A DNA stretch of 5,480 nucleotides from positions 1-5,480 of the forward strand of contig JASHOI010000623.1 of NCBI GenBank assembly GCA_030041195.1, given 5' to 3'. The translations under genes and the position numbers were made by a program. How positions within the stretch are numbered: the first letter of the stretch is position 1; each line of letters begins with the position of its first letter. The notes below the pieces were generated by a model. It worked only from the letters and a program-made list of their open reading frames with translations. It had not been told where the DNA came from and searched no databases. The stretch is from Streptosporangiaceae bacterium. GTDB lineage: Bacteria; Actinomycetota; Actinomycetes; Streptosporangiales; Streptosporangiaceae. This document shows, piece by piece, positions 1-5,480 of the stretch.

Positions 1-856
1 CGCCGTCCGGGAGGGCTGGGCCGGCCGGCCGCGCGTCGCCGCCCGGCCCGTGGGCGTCCCGGCGGGACCGCCGGCGAACGCGGTCATCGGCCGCATCCCG
101 GGGCGGCGCGATCACCAGCGTGGAATCGGAACGCAGGATGCGCTGATTCAGCTCGCGCAGCGCCGGGCCGGGCTCGGCGCCGAGTTCGTCCACGAGCCTT
201 CTGCGCGCCTGCCGGTAGGCGGCCAGCGCCGCGGCCTGCTGACCGGACCGGTACAGGGCGAGCATCAGCAGCTCGTGCACGCGTTCGCGCAGCGGCTCGG
301 CGACCGCCAGCGCCGCCAGTTCGGCGGTCATCTCCTGATGCCGGCCCAGGTGCAGGTCGGCATCGATGCGGGTTTCCAGCGCCTCCAGCCGCATCTCGGC
401 CAGCCGTGGCAGTTTCGCCGCCAGCAGCGGGGACGGGACGTCGGCGAGCGGCTGCCCGCGCCACAGCTTTAACGCCGCGCCAAGCCGGCCCGATGCGTCG
501 TTCCATGCCCCCGCGCGCGCCGCGGCCAGCCCGGACGCGTGCAGCCTGGTGAACCGGGCCACATCCAGCTCCCCGCGGTTGACCCTGAGCAGGTACCCGG
601 GCCGGCGGCTCACGATCCGCTCATACCCGGCCGGCCCGAGTGCGTGCCGCAGCCGCCTGACGTAGTTCTGCAGCGTCACCCGCGCGGTCTCCGGCGGGCT
701 GTCCTGCCACAGTGCTTCGGCCAGCGCGCCGGCCGCGACGACGTGGTTCGCCTCCAGCAGCAGCGCCGCCAGCACAACCCGCTGCTTCTCGGCGGAGACC
801 TGGATCGACGTCTCCCCGGTCCGGACCAGCAGCGGCCCCAGCAGGCCGAACTCCAC
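1..856 (-). CDS. SARP/AfsR-family transcriptional activator, N-terminal part (3' end outside window)
   Basis: Cytoplasmic DNA-binding activator, usually pathway-specific for secondary metabolism. Translating the reverse strand from GTG at 856 gives an uninterrupted frame of 285 codons to the window edge. Residues ~1-95 form an OmpR/PhoB-type winged helix, opening with EFGLLGPLLV and carrying the TLQNYVRRLRHALG recognition-helix region. Residues ~100-243 form the bacterial transcriptional activator domain (BTAD), ending in VDELGAEPGPALRELNQRIL. After ~245 the sequence becomes an Arg/Pro/Gly-rich linker with no visible domain. The GTG start is chosen because GGAGG lies 4 nt upstream and the family motif begins at once. 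It is about 80% identical to the N-terminus of the AfsR-type gene at 1595-4447, without gaps. No stop is visible, so it may be a short SARP ending just outside or a long NB-ARC-containing AfsR. The family call is firm, the target unknown. Confidence 0.9.
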   Translation of the reverse strand, partial: MEFGLLGPLLVRTGETSIQVSAEKQRVVLAALLLEANHVVAAGALAEALWQDSPPETARVTLQNYVRRLRHALGPAGYERIVSRRPGYLLRVNRGELDVARFTRLHASGLAAARAGAWNDASGRLGAALKLWRGQPLADVPSPLLAAKLPRLAEMRLEALETRIDADLHLGRHQEMTAELAALAVAEPLRERVHELLMLALYRSGQQAAALAAYRQARRRLVDELGAEPGPALRELNQRILRSDSTLVIAPPRDAADDRVRRRSRRDAHGPGGDARPAGPALPDG

Positions 857-865
857 CAATCCTCC
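132..865. repeat. Direct repeat, left copy (5' part of SARP gene), partner 3723-4456
   Basis: Bases 132-865 align to 3723-4456 at a constant offset of 3591 with no insertion or deletion: start codons (854-856 and 4445-4447), Shine-Dalgarno (861-865 and 4452-4456) and the distal end (CGCAGGAT at 132 and 3723) all fit. The BTAD part around 213-330 is about 90% identical by eye. Similarity fades just upstream of the Shine-Dalgarno and in the linker after the BTAD. Confidence 0.85.
861..865 (-). promoter_or_regulatory. Shine-Dalgarno of the left SARP gene
   Basis: Reverse strand reads GGAGG, then ATTG, then the GTG start at 856. The same arrangement (GGAGG-ATCG-GTG) precedes the paralogue at 4447. 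The matching position supports both start calls. Confidence 0.75.
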
Positions 866-882
866 CGCCCCCGCGGCAAGGT

Positions 883-918
883 CATCTGGCGACTGCCGTA
901 GCGGAATATGTCCAGATG
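883..918. repeat. 7-bp inverted repeat upstream of the left SARP gene
   Basis: CATCTGG at 883-889 is repeated inverted as CCAGATG at 912-918, separated by 22 bases. It lies 27-62 bases upstream of the SARP start, where a regulator could bind or an mRNA leader could fold. With 7-bp arms in high-GC DNA, chance cannot be excluded. I see no convincing -35/-10 pair for the SARP gene here, only a weak CATATT on the reverse strand at 905-910. Confidence 0.3.
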
Positions 919-985
919 TAACGCGACACCCCCCCGCTGCGGCCATGGTAGCCACACCGGGCCCGGCGGGCCGCAGCAAATCAGA

Positions 986-1004
986 TATGCGTCATTGACG
1001 TATA
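986..1004. promoter_or_regulatory. Palindromic operator, probable antitoxin autoregulation site
   Basis: TATGCGTCATTGACGTATA is a 19-bp palindrome. The inner arms CGTCA (990-994) and TGACG (996-1000) are perfect around a single central T. The outer TAT/ATA arms also pair, so the only mismatched pair is 989/1001. It overlaps the first four bases of the TATACT -10 element and lies just upstream of the antitoxin start. Ribbon-helix-helix antitoxins generally bind such short palindromes as dimers and repress their own operon. That this protein binds here is inferred from position. Confidence 0.6.
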
Positions 1005-1006
1005 CT
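1001..1006 (+). promoter_or_regulatory. -10 element of the toxin-antitoxin operon
   Basis: TATACT differs from the sigma-70 consensus TATAAT at one position and fits the actinobacterial TANNNT pattern. No good -35 hexamer is seen at the usual spacing (977-984 reads roughly caaatcag). The expected transcription start, about 7 bases downstream, falls near 1013, at or next to possible start codons, suggesting a leaderless or nearly leaderless mRNA. Confidence 0.5.
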
Positions 1007-1018
1007 TCTATGGTGGCT

Positions 1019-1279
1019 ATGACTACGATACGCGTGGAAGCCGAGGTGCGGGACCGGCTCGCCGCCCGGGCCGTGGCGCACGGCCGGAGCCTGGGCGCTG
1101 AGCTGCGGGCGATGCTGGACGAGATGATGTGGCAGGGAATCGAGGCCGGATACCGCAGACTCGCCGCGAGCCAGCAGGAAATGGCGGCATATCAGGCCGA
1201 GGTCGCCGAGTGGACCTCGGCTGGCCTCGATGATCTGGCCGCCACCGCCGCCGATGAGTACCCGGAGTACAACTCTTGA
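1019..1279 (+). CDS. Type II toxin-antitoxin system antitoxin, ribbon-helix-helix type (MazE-like role)
   Basis: An 86-residue protein expected to bind and neutralise the downstream MazF-type toxin and to repress the operon. Residues 2-6 (TTIRV) form the DNA-contacting beta strand, residues ~7-21 the first helix and ~23-38 (RSLGAELRAMLDEMMW) the second helix of a ribbon-helix-helix fold. The remaining acidic, Ala-rich tail ends in EYPEYNS and should be the toxin-binding part. The MTTIRV start is typical of the family. ATG at 1010 and GTG at 1013 are in frame, add 3 or 2 residues, and suit a leaderless transcript better, because ATG 1019 has only a GGTGG two bases away. The stop overlaps the toxin start by 4 nt. 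Folding class and partnership are well supported; the exact start is not. Confidence 0.85.
   Translation: MTTIRVEAEVRDRLAARAVAHGRSLGAELRAMLDEMMWQGIEAGYRRLAASQQEMAAYQAEVAEWTSAGLDDLAATAADEYPEYNS
1264..1267 (+). promoter_or_regulatory. Shine-Dalgarno for the toxin, inside the antitoxin gene
   Basis: GGAG ends 8 nt before the TTG start at 1276. It lies within the last codons of the antitoxin gene. It supports the unusual TTG start, since moving the start to GTG 1291 would remove the conserved GDV at the toxin N-terminus. Confidence 0.6.
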
Positions 1280-1605
1280 CCAGCGGCGACGTGCTGCTTT
1301 GTGACCTGAACCCGGTGGCTGGCCGGGAACAGGGGGGCATCCGCCCGGTCGTCGTGGTGTCGCACGACCGGTACGCGGTCATCCCCGGGCTGTTCCTCGC
1401 GGTGCCGCTCACCAGCCGGGATCGTGGCCTCGACCATCACATCGAGGTTCCCGCTGACGACCGCACCGGGCTGAACCAGGTGTCCTATGCCATGACCGAG
1501 CAGGTCCGTGCCATGTCCGATCAGCGGGCCGGGCGGCGTCTCGGCAAGGTCAGCGCCGACACCCTCACGTCTATCGGCCGCTACCTGCATCTCTTCATCG
1601 TCTGA
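1276..1605 (+). CDS. MazF/PemK-family mRNA interferase toxin
   Basis: A sequence-specific endoribonuclease that would cleave mRNA in the cytoplasm and halt growth when not bound by the antitoxin. Its 109 residues are typical for the family. Visible landmarks are the N-terminal SGDVLLCDLNPVAGREQGG, then IRPVVVVS containing Arg23, and VPLTS containing Thr46. By hand alignment these correspond to catalytic Arg25 and Thr48 of Bacillus subtilis MazF with a constant offset of two. The later segment LNQVSYAMTEQVRAMS matches the family's conserved dimer-interface strand. The start is TTG, overlapping the antitoxin stop in TTGA, so translation is probably coupled and weaker than that of the antitoxin. 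The 3' end overlaps the convergent AfsR-type gene by 11 nt. With both catalytic residues present and no frameshift, it looks functional. Confidence 0.92.
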   Translation: MTSGDVLLCDLNPVAGREQGGIRPVVVVSHDRYAVIPGLFLAVPLTSRDRGLDHHIEVPADDRTGLNQVSYAMTEQVRAMSDQRAGRRLGKVSADTLTSIGRYLHLFIV

Positions 1606-4447
1606 GGGCTGATTGCGCCATGGCGGTATTGGCGCTGGTGCCGCCGGCCGCGCTGGCGAGCTTGGCTCGTATCACATCGGCGTCGGGGTGCTGCAGGTTC
1701 TCGTAGATCGCGAGCGCCTCGCGCCACGCTTGCCCGGCCCCTGCCGGGTCACCGGATGCGTGCCGGGCATCGCCGAGACGAGCGAGCGTCTTGGCTTCGC
1801 GGTAGGGGTCGCCGAATTCCCGGTACAGCCGGACGGCGCGCTGGTAACAGGCCGCGGCCGCGTCGTGCCGGCCGAGCCGGTGCTCGGCGTATCCGATGCT
1901 GTCCCAGGTGTGAGCCTCTCCGACCCGTGCACCAAGCCGAGAGCACAAAACCAGGGCTCGATAGCACAGCGTGCGTCCTCGCCGCGGGTCACCGAGCAGG
2001 ATGTGCCCCCAGCCCACGGCGTTGAGGGCCTTGGCTTGCCCGGCCCGGTGACCGGCGTCCTGAAACAGGCGCAGGGCTTGCTCGTCGTGATCGAGCGCAT
2101 CGGTGAGCCGGTCCTGCTCTTCGTACAGGACGCTGAGCAATTGGTGGGTGCGGGCCTGGCCGATGGTGTCGCCGAGCTCCCGGTACAGCGCGAGGGCGGT
2201 CACCAGATAGGCGCGCGCCTGGTCGCGGTCGCCGACCTCGTTGCAGGCGCTGGCCGCCAGACGGCAGGTCACGGCCTGACCCGCGGTGTCGCCGAGGCGC
2301 TCGGCGGCCGCCACGGCGGTGCGCTGGATGGCGGCCCAGTCGTGCCAGTGCCCGTGCCGGTCCAGGAAGTCACGCATGGTCCAGGCGATGCGCCAGGCGT
2401 GGCTGTCGAACCCGGTCTCGGCCGCGCGGCGGACCAAGGCGAGCAAGACCCTGCGCTCGGCCGCGAACCACGCCAGGGCGTGCCGTGAATTACCCAGATG
2501 CTCGGGCCTGACCCCCGGCAGCGGGGCGGGGAGCGCGATCGCGTCACGCTGCGGATCAAGCAGGAGCGCGGCGCAGTAACCGGTGTGCAGGTAGTGATCG
2601 AGAACCCGGCCGACGGTGCAGCGGCGGTCGGCGTCGGTGTCGATGGCTTCGGCTTGCTCGGTCGCGTAGGCACGGAGCAGGTCGTGGACCGCGTAACGGC
2701 CTGGCGGCTGCTCGGTGAGCAGGTGGGCAAGGGCCAGCTCGCGCAGTGCCGCACGGGCCTCGGGCAGCTTGGTCCCGGCCAGGCTGGCCGCAGCCGGGGC
2801 GGTGAGCTCCGGGCCGGGGTGCAGGCCGAGCATCCGGAACATCCGGGCCGCCGCCGGGCTGAGCTGGTCGTAAGACCAGGAGAACACCGCGCGGACATCC
2901 GTGGTGTCTTCCCCGGTGCTGAGGGCGTCGAGCCGGCTCCTGGCATCGCGCAGCTCGGCGACGAGCGCGGCCAGCGGGAAGCCGGGGCGGGTGGTGGCGC
3001 GGGCGGCGGCGATCGCCAGGGCCAGCGGCAGCCGGGAGCACAGGCCGATCAGCTCGGCGACGGCGTCGGGCTCGGCGGCGACCCGTTCCGGCCCTAGACG
3101 CCGGGTCAGGAGCTGACCGGCCTCGCCGGTGCTGAGCACGTCCAGGGTGATCGTGTGGGCGCCCTCGGCGGCGGTCCGGCCGGTGAGCTCGTTGCGGCTG
3201 GTGACGATGACCATGCAGCCGGGCGGGGCGCGCAGCAGCGAGCGGGTCTGGTCCGGGTCGCGCGCGTTGTCCAGCACGATCAGGGTCCTGGTGCCGGCCA
3301 GCCGGCTGCGGTACCGGGCCAGCAGCTCATCGAGCGCGGCGGTCCCGGCGACGGGCACGGCCAGCGCGTCAAGCAGAATGCGCAGTGCTTCGCTGGGAGA
3401 CAGCGGATCGGCGGTCCCGAATCCGTGCAGGTTGACGTAGAGCTGCCCGCCGGGGAACTCGGCCGCGTGCTCGTGGGCCCAGTGCACGGCCAGCGCTGTC
3501 TTGCCGACCCCGGCGGTGCCGCCAACGGCGGTGATGAGCACCGGGCCGGGCCCTGCGGCCGGCAGCATCGCGGACAGCGCGCGCAGTTCGGCGTCCCGGC
3601 CGGTGAACCCGGGCACGCCGACGGGCAGCATCGACGGGCGCGGCTTGCCGTCGCGGTCCTCGGCAGGGCCGCCGGCCAGGGGTGCCCGGCCCCCCGGCTG
3701 GATCAGCAGGGCGCGGTCGGATCGCAGGATCCGCTGGTTGAGGTCGCGCAGCGCCGGGCCGGGCTCGATGCCGAGCTCGTCGACGATCCGGCGGCGTGCG
3801 TGCCGGTAGGCGGCCAGCGCGGCGGCTTGCTGGCCGGACCGGTACAAGGCCAGCATCAGCAGCTCGTGCACCCGCTCACGCAACGGCTCCGCCGTGGCCA
3901 GGGCCGCCAGTTCGGCGGTCACGTCGTGGTGGCGGTCAAGTCGCAGGTCGGCGTCGATGCGGGTTTCCAGCGCCACCAGCCGCATCTCGGCCAGCCGCGG
4001 CACTTCGGCCGCCAGCAGCGGGGACGGCACGTCGGCCAGCGGCCGGCCGCGCCATAGCTTCAGCGCGGCGGCAAGCTTCGCGGACGCATCCTCCCAGGCC
4101 TGGGCCCGCGCCGCGGCCAGCCCCGCGCCGTGCAGCTCGGCGAACCGGGCGAGGTCCAGTTCCCCCGGGTGGACCTCGATCAGGTACCCCGACGGGCTGC
4201 TCCTGATCCGCTCGTACCCGGCCGGCCCCAGCGCGTGCCGCAGCCGCATCACGTAGTTCTGCAGCGTCACCCGCGCGGTCTCGGGCGGCTTGTCCTGCCA
4301 TATCGCCGAGGCCAGGTCATCGGCGGCGACGGTCCGGTTGGCATGCAGCAGCAACACGGCCAGCAGCACCCGCTGCTTGCCGGCCGACACCTGAACCGGT
4401 GTGTCCCCGGACCGCACCAGTAACGGGCCCAGCAGGCCGAATTCCAC
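1595..4447 (-). CDS. AfsR-type regulator: winged helix, BTAD, NB-ARC ATPase and TPR domains
   Basis: A 950-residue large SARP regulator of the AfsR class, which couple ATP-driven oligomerisation to activation of target promoters, often secondary-metabolite genes. Domains in order: winged-helix DNA binding ~1-95; BTAD ~98-243; Pro/Gly-rich linker to ~275; NB-ARC ~283-530 with Walker A GGTAGVGKT (309-317), Walker B TLIVLDN (388-394), sensor strand VIVTSRN (413-419) and LPLAL (473-477); a winged-helix region with YAVHDLLRAYA (585-595), whose HD resembles the MHD motif; then about five TPR units at ~710-915 (for example ALALYRELGDTIGQA). GTG 4447 is chosen over upstream starts (GTG 4516, ATG 4507) because GGAGG lies 4 nt before it and EFGLLGPLL follows, exactly as in the left paralogue. 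All nucleotide-binding motifs are intact. AfsR itself is phosphorylated by AfsK; no such partner is visible here. Confidence 0.95.
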   Translation of the reverse strand: MEFGLLGPLLVRSGDTPVQVSAGKQRVLLAVLLLHANRTVAADDLASAIWQDKPPETARVTLQNYVMRLRHALGPAGYERIRSSPSGYLIEVHPGELDLARFAELHGAGLAAARAQAWEDASAKLAAALKLWRGRPLADVPSPLLAAEVPRLAEMRLVALETRIDADLRLDRHHDVTAELAALATAEPLRERVHELLMLALYRSGQQAAALAAYRHARRRIVDELGIEPGPALRDLNQRILRSDRALLIQPGGRAPLAGGPAEDRDGKPRPSMLPVGVPGFTGRDAELRALSAMLPAAGPGPVLITAVGGTAGVGKTALAVHWAHEHAAEFPGGQLYVNLHGFGTADPLSPSEALRILLDALAVPVAGTAALDELLARYRSRLAGTRTLIVLDNARDPDQTRSLLRAPPGCMVIVTSRNELTGRTAAEGAHTITLDVLSTGEAGQLLTRRLGPERVAAEPDAVAELIGLCSRLPLALAIAAARATTRPGFPLAALVAELRDARSRLDALSTGEDTTDVRAVFSWSYDQLSPAAARMFRMLGLHPGPELTAPAAASLAGTKLPEARAALRELALAHLLTEQPPGRYAVHDLLRAYATEQAEAIDTDADRRCTVGRVLDHYLHTGYCAALLLDPQRDAIALPAPLPGVRPEHLGNSRHALAWFAAERRVLLALVRRAAETGFDSHAWRIAWTMRDFLDRHGHWHDWAAIQRTAVAAAERLGDTAGQAVTCRLAASACNEVGDRDQARAYLVTALALYRELGDTIGQARTHQLLSVLYEEQDRLTDALDHDEQALRLFQDAGHRAGQAKALNAVGWGHILLGDPRRGRTLCYRALVLCSRLGARVGEAHTWDSIGYAEHRLGRHDAAAACYQRAVRLYREFGDPYREAKTLARLGDARHASGDPAGAGQAWREALAIYENLQHPDADVIRAKLASAAGGTSANTAMAQSALRR

Positions 4448-4456
4448 CGATCCTCC
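3723..4456. repeat. Direct repeat, right copy (5' part of AfsR-type gene), partner 132-865
   Basis: This is the second copy of the diverged direct repeat and covers the winged helix and BTAD of the AfsR-type regulator. Protein identity to the left copy is about 80% by eye over ~250 residues, roughly 52 differences and no gaps. This indicates gene duplication, or repeated gene conversion, rather than convergence. Confidence 0.85.
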
Positions 4457-4561
4457 AGCCCTGCGGCCGGCGAGCCGCCGCCAGCCCAGCCAGGACCTAG
4501 CGCCCATCGTAACCACGGCCAGCTCCGCCGGGCCGTCGGACCGGGCGCCAGCAGCAGCAGC
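4448..4561. other. Intergenic gap between the DAHP synthase and AfsR-type genes
   Basis: These 114 bases lie between two genes on the reverse strand. They hold the AfsR Shine-Dalgarno, a 5-bp stem with a 3-nt loop (CGGCG-GCT-CGCCG, reverse strand, just before the Shine-Dalgarno) and four CAG units at 4549-4560. I see no convincing terminator with a T-tract and no clear -35/-10 pair. Read-through from the DAHP synthase gene into the regulator is possible. Confidence 0.5.
4452..4456 (-). promoter_or_regulatory. Shine-Dalgarno of the AfsR-type gene, deciding its start
   Basis: Reverse strand reads GGAGG-ATCG-GTG with the GTG at 4447. It matches the site at 861-865 at the same offset of 3591 that relates the two coding regions, and it outweighs the longer frame that begins at 4516. 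Confidence 0.75.
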
Positions 4562-5434
<873 letters not shown>

Positions 5435-5480
5435 GGACGGCTCGGCCCCGGGCCGGACGGCCGCGTCCCCGGTGCGCGGC

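Larger units (their letters stand above)
857..1009. other. Divergent intergenic region between the SARP gene and the TA operon
   Basis: About 150 bases separate the two divergent genes and must carry both promoters. The SARP-proximal half is ordinary GC-rich DNA with a run of seven C at 929-935 and GC-rich self-complementary stretches at 957-971. The TA-proximal end, from about 976, is clearly AT-richer and holds the palindrome and -10 element listed separately. The antitoxin frame is open back to 908, but the extra residues do not resemble the family N-terminus, so I treat this stretch as non-coding. Confidence 0.6.

Noticed and set aside
84..506. Alternative reverse-strand open frame inside the left SARP gene
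   Set aside because: It is a frame-shifted shadow of the SARP coding frame, which runs uninterrupted from 856 to the edge with clear domain motifs.
957..971. CCGGGCCCGG palindrome and GCCCG-G-CGGGC hairpin in the divergent intergenic region
   Set aside because: Short all-GC palindromes arise often by chance in this composition, and there is no T-tract to suggest a terminator.
908..1018. Upstream extension of the antitoxin reading frame beginning at ATG 908
   Set aside because: The extra residues lack family similarity, and the extension would place the -10 element and palindrome inside the coding region.
1332..1337. Run of six G inside the toxin gene, a possible phase-variation tract
   Set aside because: It encodes the conserved Gly-Gly of the MazF motif, the frame is intact, and six G is unremarkable here.
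1613..2488. Long open frame on the + strand opposite the AfsR-type gene (291 codons), and a similar one at 3155-4057
   Set aside because: It lies in mirror phase to a well-supported gene in GC-rich DNA, where reverse-strand frames stay open by codon bias. The products are low-complexity Gly/Arg/Ala/Val sequence with no recognisable motif.
4448..4516. N-terminal extension of the AfsR-type protein from GTG 4516 or ATG 4507
   Set aside because: The strong Shine-Dalgarno and the exact match to the left paralogue's start place initiation at GTG 4447; the extra 23 or 20 residues are Trp/Arg-rich and outside the conserved winged helix.
4549..4560. Four CAG triplets between the DAHP synthase and AfsR-type genes
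   Set aside because: Too few units to be a meaningful microsatellite; such short runs are common in high-GC DNA.

Overview
The window comes from a high-GC actinomycete. The GC content, the abundance of GTG/TTG starts and the AfsR/SARP regulators all point to a Streptomyces- or Streptosporangiales-like filamentous genus, but I cannot name the species. It reads like the edge of an accessory or secondary-metabolism region rather than a housekeeping block.

Layout from left to right: (1) 1-856, minus strand: the N-terminal 285 codons of a SARP/AfsR-family activator whose 3' end lies outside the window. (2) 857-1009: a divergent intergenic region with an AT-rich patch holding a near-perfect 19-bp palindrome that overlaps a TATACT -10 element. 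(3) 1019-1605, plus strand: a two-gene type II toxin-antitoxin module, a ribbon-helix-helix antitoxin followed by a MazF/PemK-type endoribonuclease, joined by a 4-nt TTGA overlap. (4) 1595-4447, minus strand: a full-length AfsR-type regulator (winged helix, BTAD, NB-ARC ATPase, TPR) whose 3' end overlaps the toxin 3' end by 11 nt, tail to tail. (5) 4448-4561: a 114-bp gap. (6) 4562-5434, minus strand: a type I-beta DAHP synthase, the first enzyme of the shikimate pathway. Its frame is open to the window edge, so its true start may lie outside.

The two regulators are paralogues. Their first ~242 codons plus the Shine-Dalgarno align with no gap at a constant offset of 3591 bases, with about 80% amino-acid identity counted by eye. 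The toxin-antitoxin pair therefore sits between two directly repeated regulator genes.

Functionally, the DAHP synthase could feed chorismate-derived precursors to a product whose expression the AfsR/SARP pair controls, with the toxin-antitoxin module as an inserted stabilising passenger. That link is inference from adjacency only. I see no clearly new system. The most unusual aspects are the arrangement (TA module between ungapped regulator duplicates, with an 11-nt convergent overlap) and the compact, possibly leaderless, TA promoter/operator. No tRNA, rRNA, CRISPR array, IS element or convincing intrinsic terminator was seen.
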